Under the pieces are notes generated by a model. It worked only from the letters and a program-made list of their open reading frames with translations. It made no database searches and was not told the DNA's origin. DNA of 64,000 nucleotides from Lysinibacillus pakistanensis (GTDB lineage: Bacteria > Bacillota > Bacilli > Bacillales_A > Planococcaceae), in assembly GCF_030123245.1 (NCBI RefSeq), contig NZ_CP126101.1, positions 1,238,501-1,302,500 of the forward strand, written 5' to 3'. Each line of letters begins with the position of its first letter. Position 1 is the first letter of the stretch. The position numbers and the translations under genes are program-made. Below are positions 37,048-44,918 of this stretch, piece by piece.

Positions 37048-37494
37048 ATGACAAACGCAGTGGAACAAGAAAGTATTAAAGTAATTGTCTTTCAATTAGC
37101 CGATAAAGAATATGCAATCCCAGTGTCACATGTACAAGGGATTGAAAAATTAATGCATATTACTCGTGTACCAAAAACGGCGAAATATGTGAAAGGTGTC
37201 ATTAACCTTCGTGGTGTTGTAACACCAATTGTTGATTTACGAGAAAGATTTGAATTACCAATTTCTGAGCACGAAGAAACAACGCGTATTATCATTATTT
37301 CCTTAGAAGATATGGAAGTAGGCTTCGTCGTAGACTCTGCAAATGATGTATTAGACATTCCTGCAAATTCAATTGAACCACAGCCAGAAGTAGTTGGATC
37401 GCTTGAAGAAGAGTTTATTTCAGGAGTAGCTAAAATTGATAAACGATTATTAATTTTATTGCATTTAGAGAAAGTACTAAATCCACTAAAGTAG
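37048..37494 (+). CDS. cheW: Chemotaxis coupling protein CheW
   Basis: CheW couples chemoreceptors to CheA. The 148-residue SH3-like protein contains QLADKEYAIPVSHVQGIEK, KGVINLRGVVTPIVDLRERF and GFVVDSANDVLDI, all typical. The ribosome-binding site AGAGAGGTG is present. It lies between cheA and cheC as in B. subtilis. Confidence 0.97.
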   Translation: MTNAVEQESIKVIVFQLADKEYAIPVSHVQGIEKLMHITRVPKTAKYVKGVINLRGVVTPIVDLRERFELPISEHEETTRIIIISLEDMEVGFVVDSANDVLDIPANSIEPQPEVVGSLEEEFISGVAKIDKRLLILLHLEKVLNPLK

Positions 37495-37503
37495 GGATCG
37501 ATA

Positions 37504-38136
37504 ATGACACTTAATCAAAAGATTACATCACTACATTTAGATGTATTAAAGGAAATTGGGAATATTGGTGCTGCGCATGCTGCGACAGCACTTTCCAATT
37601 TACTCGGAAAAAAAATTGATATGCGAGTACCAAAGGTAGAAATGGTGTCGTTTAATGACATGATGGAGCTTGCTGGTGGATCTGAAAATGTTGTAGTTGG
37701 CATCTATCTACGCATCGAAGGTGATGCTGAAGGCAGTATGTTCTTTATCTTGCCAATCGAACAAGCGAATCGTTTTATTCGTCGTCTTATTCATGATGAA
37801 TCATTCGACTTTAAAAAACGACCAGTTTCAGAGCTAGGGTTATCAGCCATGCAGGAAATGGGGAATATTTTATCAGGTTCCTATTTATCCGCATTATCTG
37901 ACTTTACAAATTTGAAAATTTATCCAACTGTTCCAGGACTAAGCGTTGATATGTTTGGTGCTATTATCAGTATTGGCTTAATTGAATTATCACATGTAAG
38001 CGATAATGTTATCGTCATAAACACATCCATTTTTGAAGACGGGGTAGAGGACCACGAAACAGTAAGGGGCCACTTTTTCCTATTGCCCGATCCAGACTCA
38101 TTTGATGCTATTTTCAAAGCATTAGGAGTTTCGTAG
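37504..38136 (+). CDS. cheC: CheY-P phosphatase CheC
   Basis: CheC dephosphorylates CheY-P and binds CheD in the adaptation loop of Bacillus chemotaxis. The 210-residue protein carries two copies of the D/S-x3-E-x2-N phosphatase signature: LDVLKEIGNIGAAHAATALS and LSAMQEMGNILSGSYLSALS. The proline that closes each motif follows as expected. It abuts cheD with no gap. Confidence 0.96.
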   Translation: MTLNQKITSLHLDVLKEIGNIGAAHAATALSNLLGKKIDMRVPKVEMVSFNDMMELAGGSENVVVGIYLRIEGDAEGSMFFILPIEQANRFIRRLIHDESFDFKKRPVSELGLSAMQEMGNILSGSYLSALSDFTNLKIYPTVPGLSVDMFGAIISIGLIELSHVSDNVIVINTSIFEDGVEDHETVRGHFFLLPDPDSFDAIFKALGVS

Positions 38137-38643
38137 ATGATGCTAAATAGTAGTAGTGGGCTAGTGATTAAAGTTGGAATTGCACAAATGGATGTGGTAA
38201 AGTTACCCAACACTATCAGAACATCAGGTCTTGGATCTTGTGTAGGTGTTATTTTATATGATGAATCAAAAAAAATTGCTGGTTTAATACATGTGATGTT
38301 GCCAGATTCAAGTTTAGGTAGACAGGAGTCAATAAACGTAGCCAAATTCGCTGATACAGGTATTTCAGCTATGATTGACTTATTAAAAATAGAAGGCGTA
38401 CAAAAATTCAAGCTAAAGGCAAAAATTGCGGGTGGTGCACAGATGTTCCAATTCACCTCAGATAAAGACTCGATGCGCATTGGTCCACGTAATGTTGAGG
38501 CTGTCAAACGTGAGTTGAAACGCCATGGCATTCCATTAGTTGCAGAAGACACTGGTGGTAATAGTGGTAGAACAATTGAATTTAATCCAGCGACGTCAAC
38601 ATTACATATTCGAACAGTTAACCAAGGAGTGAGCGAAATATAA
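38137..38643 (+). CDS. cheD: Chemoreceptor glutamine deamidase CheD
   Basis: CheD deamidates receptor glutamines and forms a complex with CheC. Catalytic residues follow the family spacing: Thr29, Cys35 ([10 protein letters not shown]) and His52 ([10 protein letters not shown]). The 168-residue length is normal. Two ATG codons in tandem start the frame; either is possible because the ribosome-binding site lies inside cheC. Its last base is shared with the next gene's ATG. Confidence 0.96.
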   Translation: MMLNSSSGLVIKVGIAQMDVVKLPNTIRTSGLGSCVGVILYDESKKIAGLIHVMLPDSSLGRQESINVAKFADTGISAMIDLLKIEGVQKFKLKAKIAGGAQMFQFTSDKDSMRIGPRNVEAVKRELKRHGIPLVAEDTGGNSGRTIEFNPATSTLHIRTVNQGVSEI

Positions 38644-39014
38644 TGTTTGGTTCTATTTTTTACAACCTATGGGGAGCGCTAATTGCCTTTTCAATTTATT
38701 TTTTCAGTACATTTCAAAAACCCCTTACGCCACTACGTATTCTTATAGGATCATTTATAGTAGCCATAATCGTGTTTTTCGCAATGTATATAATTCGTTT
38801 TTTAATTGCCTATATTTTATATACACCAGAAGATAACGAAGCAATGGGTGAAGGTGAGTTGGAAGAAAACGCATCCGATGAGCATAATGAAGGCGAACAA
38901 GAAGGATCTTCTGCTAGTTCAACTGTTGAATTTCAGGATGAAAGCTCAGAAGAAATTGCGCAAGTTGTACGAACGATGATGAGCCGTGAAGACCATCAGC
39001 AAGTAAATGCATAA
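38643..39014 (+). CDS. Unrecognised membrane protein after cheD
   Basis: I do not recognise this 123-residue protein. It has two hydrophobic segments (about 5-22 and 31-58, the second FIVAIIVFFAMYIIRFLIAY), then a strongly acidic, Glu/Ser-rich tail of about 60 residues (EGELEENASDEHNEGEQEG) and a short conserved-looking end EEIAQVVRTMMSREDHQQV. Its ATG overlaps the cheD stop (TAATG), so it is co-transcribed with chemotaxis genes. It is the last gene before the operon's terminator. B. subtilis has sigD at this position. Confidence 0.8.
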   Translation: MFGSIFYNLWGALIAFSIYFFSTFQKPLTPLRILIGSFIVAIIVFFAMYIIRFLIAYILYTPEDNEAMGEGELEENASDEHNEGEQEGSSASSTVEFQDESSEEIAQVVRTMMSREDHQQVNA

Positions 39015-39024
39015 AATAAATAAG

Positions 39025-39051
39025 GGGGTCGCGAGTTGCGGCTCTTTTTTT
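39025..39051 (+). terminator. Intrinsic terminator at the end of the fla/che segment
   Basis: GGGGTCGC (39025-39032) pairs with GCGGCTCT (39038-39045), including three G-U pairs, across the 5-base loop GAGTT. A run of seven T follows. It begins 10 bases after the last chemotaxis-linked gene and lies before sigD. Confidence 0.8.
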
Positions 39052-39232
39052 GTTATCGTAAATGCTTTGATGAGTATCAAGCAATGAGGACTACTTTGAT
39101 TAACCTCTTTAGAAATATTTTCATAAAATTCACAAGCTATAAGTTAAATACCTAGCAATTAATTAAATTATGTACACTCATAAATTTAAACAATATGTGA
39201 GAGAGTGGGGGAAACAAATGAAATTATGGTCG

Positions 39233-39246
39233 ATTCTTGCTATAAT
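39233..39246 (+). promoter_or_regulatory. Candidate extended -10 promoter for sigD
   Basis: The hexamer TATAAT (39241-39246) is full consensus and is preceded by TGC, giving the extended -10 form. No good -35 hexamer lies 16-18 bases upstream. If used, transcription would start near 39253 and include the repeat copy in the sigD leader. Confidence 0.4.
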
Positions 39247-39267
39247 GTAGGAAAGAATGGTAATCAC

Positions 39268-39383
39268 TTTATCTTCATTCCGGAAGTGTTTTTTGTATCG
39301 AAAGCATAGCGGCAAATACAGAAGACTCCCAGGCCTGGGCACAATTTAAAATCCAGACGCAATTACGCTAAGGCGAAATTGAT
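39268..39383 (+). repeat. Shortened copy of the dispersed palindromic repeat
   Basis: The left end TTTATCTTCATTC (39268-39280) equals the left arm of the larger copy at 49174. The right end from the palindrome CAGGCCTG to GGCGAAATTGAT (39330-39383) matches 49436-49489 at 49 of 54 positions, with all differences being transitions. Most of the middle is missing compared with the 49174-49489 copy. Confidence 0.75.
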
Positions 39384-39467
39384 CTTGGCGGCTCACAACA
39401 GTGAAGTTTAGTGTTTTTCTAAACGAATAGGCGCGGTAAAGGCGTTTTCTTAAGAGAGGTGGATTTC

Positions 39468-40238
39468 ATGACACAACCAAATCTAAACGATGAACAAAAG
39501 CTGTGGAACCGTTGGATAGATGACCGTGATCCAGATGCTGGGGATTTGCTTATCAAAAAATATATTTCACTAGTATCTTATCATGTACAACGCATTGGTG
39601 CGAGCTTACCGAAAAATGTATCTCGAGATGATCTAACTAGCTTAGGCATGGTAGGTCTATTTGATGCATTAAATAAATTTGATATTAAGAGAGATTTGAA
39701 ATTTGATACATACGCTTCTTTTAGAGTAAGAGGAGCAATTATAGATGGTTTACGGAAAGAAGATTGGTTGCCGCGTTCTGCTCGTGAAAAAGCTAAAAAA
39801 TTAGATGCGCAAATTGAACGGTTAGAACAAAAATATATGCGTCATGTAACTCCTGAGGAGCTTGCTGAAAATTTGGAATTACCAGTAGAGGAAGTCTATC
39901 AAACTGTACAGGAGCATTTCTTTTCGAATGTCCTTTCTATTAACGAACAACAAGATCAGGAAGAAACGGATGGAAAGTCATTTGTTATTAGGGATGATAC
40001 AACAAAAACACCTGAACAGGTTATCATTAAATCGGAATTATTGGGTGATTTAGCGGAAAATATTCAAAAGTTGAATGAAAAGGAACAATTGGTGCTTAGT
40101 TTATTTTATACAGAGGAATTGACCTTAACAGAAATTGGTGAAATGCTTGATTTATCAACTTCACGTATTTCACAAATTCACTCAAAGGCGCTTTTAAAGC
40201 TACGAAAGTTATTATCTAGTGAAATGATTAATGCCTAA
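39468..40238 (+). CDS. sigD: Sigma factor SigD (sigma-28/FliA type)
   Basis: SigD directs transcription of flagellin, motor, autolysin and chemoreceptor genes. The 256-residue protein has region 2 (DDLTSLGMVGLFDALNKFDI, YASFRVRGAIIDGLRKEDWL) and a region 3 helix (REKAKKLDAQIERLEQKYM). Region 4 has a helix-turn-helix (LTEIGEMLDLSTSRISQIHS). The ATG at 39468 follows AGAGAGGTGG; a GTG at 39459 lies inside that site. In B. subtilis sigD is inside the fla/che operon, whereas here a terminator and a repeat lie between. Confidence 0.97.
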   Translation: MTQPNLNDEQKLWNRWIDDRDPDAGDLLIKKYISLVSYHVQRIGASLPKNVSRDDLTSLGMVGLFDALNKFDIKRDLKFDTYASFRVRGAIIDGLRKEDWLPRSAREKAKKLDAQIERLEQKYMRHVTPEELAENLELPVEEVYQTVQEHFFSNVLSINEQQDQEETDGKSFVIRDDTTKTPEQVIIKSELLGDLAENIQKLNEKEQLVLSLFYTEELTLTEIGEMLDLSTSRISQIHSKALLKLRKLLSSEMINA

Positions 40239-40275
40239 TGATGATTAGATACATAACATTAAGGGAGGAATTCCA

Positions 40276-40581
40276 ATGAGTTTAAAGGGTGTCGAATTAC
40301 AAATTGCTATTCCAAAAACGTTTGAGGCAGGGAAAATGGCAGATCAGGCTCAGCAGCAAACCTTGGCTCAACAAGCACATGCAAATGAAGCATTAAAAAA
40401 AGAAATAGATCGCAAGCAAAAAATTGTGAATACTTCAGAAGGTATGGATGAGATTAGTGAAGATGAAGAGGCGGGCGGCGAGTACATTAAGGGAACTCGC
40501 AAAAAAAAGAAAGAGAGTGACAATCAAGAAAAACAGGCACGACATCCGTTTAAAGGAAATTTTGTAGATTTTAGTGGATAG
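40276..40581 (+). CDS. Small charged protein downstream of sigD, function unknown
   Basis: I do not recognise a functional family. The 101-residue soluble protein starts MSLKGVELQIAIPKTFEAGK, has a Gln/Ala-rich helical middle and a Lys/Glu-rich low-complexity part (GTRKKKKESDNQEKQA), and ends HPFKGNFVDFSG. The defined ends with a disordered centre suggest a short linear-motif protein. The good ribosome-binding site AGGGAGGA and tight placement between sigD and swrB support it as a real gene of the motility cluster. Confidence 0.8.
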   Translation: MSLKGVELQIAIPKTFEAGKMADQAQQQTLAQQAHANEALKKEIDRKQKIVNTSEGMDEISEDEEAGGEYIKGTRKKKKESDNQEKQARHPFKGNFVDFSG

Positions 40582-40590
40582 GAGTTTACT

Positions 40591-41163
40591 ATGGCAACCA
40601 TACTAATTACGATTCTATTTTTCTTACAGTTGCTTTCGTTTTACTTCCTTATTATTTTAAATACGAAACTAGCTAAATTTAAAGATTTAGAAAAGAAACA
40701 GGAACGTTTAATGCGCGAAATGGATGATACAATTAGTGTCTATTTAGCAGATATGAAAGACGAGAATGATCGTTTAATACAAGAACTACACAGCGTTTCA
40801 AAATCGGAATTGAACGTAAATGCTATCCAGCAGGCTGAAAAAATTGTCATTCAGAAAGAGCAAGAGCCGCTTCCTGAAAAAATGAAAAAAGAACAAGAAT
40901 CTCCTAATTTAGAAACCGATTCACGAAAATATATACCTAAAAATATTGTTGCGAGTGCTTATTCACGCCAGCAACAGTCTGTTTCAAAAGCAGCTCAATC
41001 TGATAGTATGGCTAATGAGACAGAAAAGGAACAACCAAAGGTATTCACAATGGAGCAACAAGCCATCGAATTAGCGAAGCAAGGAAAAACACCAGAGGAA
41101 ATTGCAAAACAACTCCAAAAAGGCAAGACAGAAATCGAGCTTTTATTGAAATTTCATGGCTAA
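40591..41163 (+). CDS. swrB: Swarming motility protein SwrB (YlxL)
   Basis: SwrB is a membrane-anchored activator of flagellar export and swarming in B. subtilis. The 190-residue protein has an N-terminal membrane helix (about 2-25), a coiled coil (KDLEKKQERLMREMDDTISV), a variable middle and a C-terminal helix-turn-helix-like tail, AIELAKQGKTPEEIAKQLQK followed by GKTEIELLLKFHG. That tail and the position after sigD and before rpsB identify it. Confidence 0.88.
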   Translation: MATILITILFFLQLLSFYFLIILNTKLAKFKDLEKKQERLMREMDDTISVYLADMKDENDRLIQELHSVSKSELNVNAIQQAEKIVIQKEQEPLPEKMKKEQESPNLETDSRKYIPKNIVASAYSRQQQSVSKAAQSDSMANETEKEQPKVFTMEQQAIELAKQGKTPEEIAKQLQKGKTEIELLLKFHG

Positions 41164-41168
41164 AACAG

Positions 41169-41197
41169 TTGCGAATAGGGTAAAGCTATGATATAGT
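41169..41197 (+). promoter_or_regulatory. Candidate sigma-A promoter for rpsB
   Basis: TTGCGA (41169-41174, 4 of 6) and TATAGT (41192-41197, 5 of 6) are separated by 17 bases, and TGA directly before the -10 gives an extended -10. The predicted leader of about 115 bases contains the 10-base palindrome CTAAGCTTAG and could fold. Whether S2 autoregulates here cannot be judged. Confidence 0.55.
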
Positions 41198-41320
41198 TGC
41201 AAATGGTGTTATTACTACACACGCATTTTGATGCAGTAAGTGGTGCTCTAAGCTTAGGGTAGCTTGTTGTAGATGATAAATGCGGAGGATAAAAACCAAA
41301 CATATTAGGAGGAAATTCAC

Positions 41321-42040
41321 ATGTCAGTAATTTCTATGAAACAATTACTTGAAGCTGGTGTACATTTCGGTCACCAAACTCGTCGTTGGAACCCAAAAAT
41401 GAAGAAATATATCTTCGTTGAACGTAACGGGATCTACATCATCGACTTACAAAAAACTGTTAAAAAATTAGAGGAAGCTTATGACTTCATGCGTCAAGTT
41501 GGTCAAGACGGTGGTAAAGTTCTTTTCGTTGGTACGAAAAAACAAGCACAAGAAGCGATCAAAGATGAAGCTGAACGTTCAGGCAACTACTACATCAACC
41601 AACGTTGGTTAGGTGGTACTCTTACAAACTTCGGTACAATTCAAAAACGTGTTGCACGTATGAAACAAATCGAAAAAATGGAAGAAGAAGGAACTTTTGA
41701 AGTTCTTCCTAAAAAAGAAGTAATCCAACTTAAAAAAGAACACGAACGTCTAATCAAATTTTTAGGCGGTATCCGTGATATGCACGATCTTCCAGACGTA
41801 ATGTTCGTGGTTGACCCACGTAAAGAACGTATTGCGGTTGCAGAAGCTCGTAAATTAAACATCCCTCTAGTAGGTATTGTTGATACTAACTGTGATCCAG
41901 ATGAAATCGACTACGTAATCCCTGCTAACGATGATGCTATTCGCGCTGTTAAACTTTTAACTGCAAAAATGGCTGACGCTTTAATCGAGTCAAAACAAGG
42001 TGAAGAGGAAGCTCCAGCTGTAGAAGCTGCTGCTGAGTAA
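41321..42040 (+). CDS. rpsB: 30S ribosomal protein S2
   Basis: S2 joins the small subunit late and is needed for mRNA binding. The 239-residue product has [40 protein letters not shown] and [20 protein letters not shown], all universal in S2. It ends in an acidic alanine-rich tail. The ribosome-binding site TAGGAGGAAA is strong and codon use is that of a highly expressed gene. A terminator separates it from tsf. Confidence 0.99.
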   Translation: MSVISMKQLLEAGVHFGHQTRRWNPKMKKYIFVERNGIYIIDLQKTVKKLEEAYDFMRQVGQDGGKVLFVGTKKQAQEAIKDEAERSGNYYINQRWLGGTLTNFGTIQKRVARMKQIEKMEEEGTFEVLPKKEVIQLKKEHERLIKFLGGIRDMHDLPDVMFVVDPRKERIAVAEARKLNIPLVGIVDTNCDPDEIDYVIPANDDAIRAVKLLTAKMADALIESKQGEEEAPAVEAAAE

Positions 42041-42051
42041 TTCACGTTTAC

Positions 42052-42092
42052 AAAAAGGTGATAAGTGGCTCAAAACCCTTATCACCTTTTTT
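42052..42092 (+). terminator. Terminator between rpsB and tsf
   Basis: A perfect 13-base-pair stem (AAAAGGTGATAAG, 42053-42065, with CTTATCACCTTTT, 42078-42090) with a 12-base loop is followed by TT. No strong promoter is visible between it and tsf, so partial read-through would set the tsf level. Confidence 0.8.
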
Positions 42093-42141
42093 AGAACCTA
42101 TCATTAAATTATGTTCAACCAATTTGAGGAGGAAACACTAA

Positions 42142-43029
42142 ATGGCAAACATTACTGCACAATTAGTAAAAGAATTACGCGAAAAAACTGGCGCTGGTAT
42201 GATGGATTGTAAAAAAGCGTTAGTACAAACTGATGGTAACTTAGAAGCTGCTATCGATTTCTTACGTGAAAAAGGTCTATCTTCAGCTGCTAAAAAAGCT
42301 GACCGTATCGCTGCAGAAGGTACAACTTATATTTTAGAACAAGGTAACGAAGCAATCATCCTAGAAGTAAACGCTGAAACAGACTTCGTTGCAAAAAACG
42401 ATAAATTCCAAGTATTAGTTGCTTCTTTAGCAGAACAATTACTTGCTGCTAAACCAGCATCAGTTGAAGCTGCATTAGAGCTTACAAATGCTGAAGGTGT
42501 AAAAATTGTTGACCAAATTTCAACAGCAGTTGCAACAATTGGTGAAAAAATCACACTTCGTCGTTTCGAAGTGAAAACAAAATCTGATGCTGATGCATTC
42601 GGTTCTTACTTACACATGGGTGGTCGTATTGGTGTATTAGTAACTTTAGAAGGATCTACAGATGCTTCTGCTGCAAAAGATGTTGCTATGCATATCGCGG
42701 CAATCAACCCAACTTATGTTTCTCGCGATGAAGTTTCTGCTGAAGAGGTTGAACGTGAGCGTAAAGTATTGACTGAACAAGCACTTAACGAAGGTAAACC
42801 AGAAAACATTGTTGCTAAAATGGTGGAAGGTCGTCTTGGTAAATATTTCGAGGATGTTTGTTTACTTGACCAAACATTCGTTAAAAACTCTGACCAAAAA
42901 GTGCGTGATTTCGTTGCATCAACTGGTGGTTCAGTAAATGGTTTCGTACGCTATGCTGTAGGTGAAGGTATCGAAAAACGTGAAGATAACTTCGCTGAAG
43001 AAGTTATGAGCCAAGTTAAAGGTAACTAA
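42142..43029 (+). CDS. tsf: Elongation factor Ts
   Basis: EF-Ts is the nucleotide exchange factor of EF-Tu. The N-terminal motif [19 protein letters not shown] (residues ~8-26) and the core [11 protein letters not shown] are diagnostic. The 295-residue length equals other Bacillales proteins. A strong ribosome-binding site (GAGGAGGAAA) precedes the ATG. It is followed by a long terminator. Confidence 0.99.
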   Translation: MANITAQLVKELREKTGAGMMDCKKALVQTDGNLEAAIDFLREKGLSSAAKKADRIAAEGTTYILEQGNEAIILEVNAETDFVAKNDKFQVLVASLAEQLLAAKPASVEAALELTNAEGVKIVDQISTAVATIGEKITLRRFEVKTKSDADAFGSYLHMGGRIGVLVTLEGSTDASAAKDVAMHIAAINPTYVSRDEVSAEEVERERKVLTEQALNEGKPENIVAKMVEGRLGKYFEDVCLLDQTFVKNSDQKVRDFVASTGGSVNGFVRYAVGEGIEKREDNFAEEVMSQVKGN

Positions 43030-43075
43030 TTAGCTGCATTTGATCCTAATCAAATAATATCTAGATTTTCTAGAC

Positions 43076-43114
43076 AAAAAATGGGGAACACAATTTAACG
43101 TGTTCCCTATTTTT
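43076..43114 (+). terminator. Intrinsic terminator after tsf
   Basis: GGGAACAC (43084-43091) pairs with GTGTTCCC (43100-43107) across AATTTAAC. Flanking bases extend the stem to about 15 pairs (AAAAATG with TATTTTT). A T-run is part of the right arm, so it may act in both directions. Confidence 0.85.
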
Positions 43115-43188
43115 CCGAAGAGAGCGAAAAGAAGGATATAATTTTCTATTCTGCCTTATTCACAACTAGTAATTATTGTAATATATAC

Positions 43189-43194
43189 TATAAT
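43189..43194 (+). promoter_or_regulatory. Candidate -10 element for pyrH
   Basis: TATAAT (43189-43194) lies 49 bases before the pyrH start and after the tsf terminator, where a new promoter is needed. No convincing -35 hexamer is present at the usual distance. Confidence 0.35.
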
Positions 43195-43242
43195 GGAAAA
43201 GGGAATAGAGATGTTTTAAATAAAGTCTGACGGAGGTTTACA

Positions 43243-43968
43243 ATGAGTGTGCCACAATATAAACGAGTAGTTATAAAATTAAGTGGTGAAGCGTTAGCAG
43301 GAGAAGCGGGCTTCGGTTTATCACCAAAAATAATCAAGGCTGTTGCAGAGGAAGTAAAAGAAGTAGTAGATCTTGATGTAGAAGTTGCTGTTGTTGTAGG
43401 TGGCGGTAATATATGGCGTGGAAAAATCGGTAGTGAAATGGGAATGGATCGTGCGGCAGCTGATTATATGGGAATGCTGGCAACGGTTATGAATTCTTTA
43501 GCATTACAAGATGCACTTGAAAAATTAGGCATTGAAACACGTGTCCAATCTTCTATCGTGATGACACAAGTAGCAGAACCATATATTCGTCGTAAGGCAG
43601 TTCGTCATTTGGAGAAAAAACGTGTGGTTATTTTTGCGGCAGGTACAGGTAACCCGTTCTTCTCAACTGATACAACTGCAGCATTACGTGCAGCAGAAAT
43701 CGATGCAGATGCGATTTTAATGGCTAAAAATAATGTAGATGGTGTTTATTCTGCAGATCCAAAAGTAGATACAACTGCCATTAAATACGATACACTCACA
43801 TACTTAGACGTTATTCAACAAGGCTTACAGGTAATGGATTCAACAGCTTCTACTTTATGTATGGATAACGATATTCCGTTAATTGTCTTCTCAATTACAG
43901 AACAAGGTAATATTAAACGTGCCGTACTAGGCGAGAAAATTGGAACAGTTGTTAGGAGGAATGCATAA
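43243..43968 (+). CDS. pyrH: UMP kinase
   Basis: PyrH phosphorylates UMP to UDP with ATP and belongs to the amino-acid-kinase fold. The 241-residue product has [31 protein letters not shown] and the UMP-site stretch [33 protein letters not shown] is also typical. The ribosome-binding site is CGGAGG. Its stop shares one base with the frr start. Confidence 0.98.
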   Translation: MSVPQYKRVVIKLSGEALAGEAGFGLSPKIIKAVAEEVKEVVDLDVEVAVVVGGGNIWRGKIGSEMGMDRAAADYMGMLATVMNSLALQDALEKLGIETRVQSSIVMTQVAEPYIRRKAVRHLEKKRVVIFAAGTGNPFFSTDTTAALRAAEIDADAILMAKNNVDGVYSADPKVDTTAIKYDTLTYLDVIQQGLQVMDSTASTLCMDNDIPLIVFSITEQGNIKRAVLGEKIGTVVRRNA

Positions 43969-44525
43969 TGGCTAAACAAGTATTAGAACAAGCTAAAGAA
44001 AAAATGAACAAAACAATTGCAGCTTTCAGTCGTGAATTATCATCAATCCGTGCAGGACGTGCAAACGCATCTTTATTAGACCGCATTACGGTTGATTATT
44101 ATGGTGCGCCAACCCCGATTAATCAGCTTGCAGGTGTATCTGTACCAGAAGCACGTTTATTAGTGATTACACCATATGATAAAACAATTCTAGGTGAGAT
44201 TGAAAAGGCAATTATGAAATCAGATATTGGTATTACACCATCAAATGATGGCTCTGTCATCCGTTTAATGATTCCTGCTTTAACAGAAGAGCGTCGTAAA
44301 GATCTTGTGAAGCAAGTGAAAAAAGAGGCAGAGGATGCAAAAATCGCTGTACGTAACGTTCGTCGCGATGCCAATGACGATCTAAAAAAACTTGAAAAAG
44401 CTGGCGAAATCACAGAGGATGATCTACGTGGCTATGGTGAAGATATCCAAAAATTAACAGATGAATTCATTGTAAAAGTTGATCAGGTAGCGAAAGAAAA
44501 AGAAAAAGAAATTCTAGAGGTGTAA
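43968..44525 (+). CDS. frr: Ribosome recycling factor
   Basis: RRF splits post-termination ribosomes together with EF-G. The 185-residue protein shows [37 protein letters not shown] and [19 protein letters not shown], all conserved. The long three-helix bundle is evident from its charged C-terminal half. It overlaps pyrH by one base (TAATG) and ends in a terminator. Confidence 0.98.
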   Translation: MAKQVLEQAKEKMNKTIAAFSRELSSIRAGRANASLLDRITVDYYGAPTPINQLAGVSVPEARLLVITPYDKTILGEIEKAIMKSDIGITPSNDGSVIRLMIPALTEERRKDLVKQVKKEAEDAKIAVRNVRRDANDDLKKLEKAGEITEDDLRGYGEDIQKLTDEFIVKVDQVAKEKEKEILEV

Positions 44526-44568
44526 GCAGACGCTTTACATATCTAAGATGGAACTTTTTGAGGAGATG

Positions 44569-44599
44569 AAGGCGTCCTATACATATCAGGACGTCTTTT
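44569..44599 (+). terminator. Intrinsic terminator after frr
   Basis: AAGGCGTCCT (44569-44578) pairs with AGGACGTCTT (44588-44597), including one G-U pair, across a 9-base loop, then TT. It ends the pyrH-frr unit. Confidence 0.8.
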
Positions 44600-44847
44600 C
44601 TCTTTACAATTAAATCTACATGTATCAGAGTATTGGAGTTTTATACATTCAAGCTTTAATTGTTTTAGAGTGAATACCTTTCAACTATTTTTGCTTTCTT
44701 TTTAGATTAAGAAGAACTGATCTTTACTTGAAACGAAAACATAGGTGAGGATTGCATGAAAAAAAGGGAAACCGCCCTTAAAAAACCTTACTTGTAAGTA
44801 GTTCTAAATGAAGCTGGTTCCTACATAGTCAATTTAGAGGGAAAAAA

Positions 44848-44877
44848 AAGACAAAACATGCTTTTGTTTGTTATGAT
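44848..44877 (+). promoter_or_regulatory. Candidate promoter for uppS
   Basis: AAGACA (44848-44853, 4 of 6) and TATGAT (44872-44877, 5 of 6) are separated by 18 bases. The unit uppS-cdsA-dxr-rseP needs a start after the frr terminator, and this is the best match seen. Confidence 0.35.
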
Positions 44878-44918
44878 AGGTTAGTATACGTCCGATTAGT
44901 TGTAGTGGGGGAGTTAGC

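Larger units (their letters stand above)
39015..39467 (+). other. Gene-free region between the fla/che terminator and sigD
   Basis: About 450 bases hold the terminator, an AT-rich stretch and a minimal open frame at 39218-39250 (MKLWSILAIM). An extended -10 promoter overlaps the end of that frame. A shortened copy of the dispersed repeat follows at 39268-39383, then a 6-base-pair hairpin (GTTTAG with CTAAAC, 39406-39424). sigD's ribosome-binding site closes the region. No full gene was seen on either strand. Confidence 0.7.
44526..44918 (+). other. Gene-free region between frr and uppS
   Basis: The 393 bases hold the frr terminator, an AT-rich stretch, a 13-codon open frame with its own ribosome-binding site (44756-44797) and a small hairpin AAGGG/CCCTT inside it. 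A candidate promoter lies before uppS. No dispersed repeat copy is visible here. Confidence 0.65.

Noticed and set aside
37920..38552. 210-codon minus-strand open frame opposite cheC and cheD
   Set aside because: The + strand genes have clear catalytic motifs; the antisense frame has no recognisable features.
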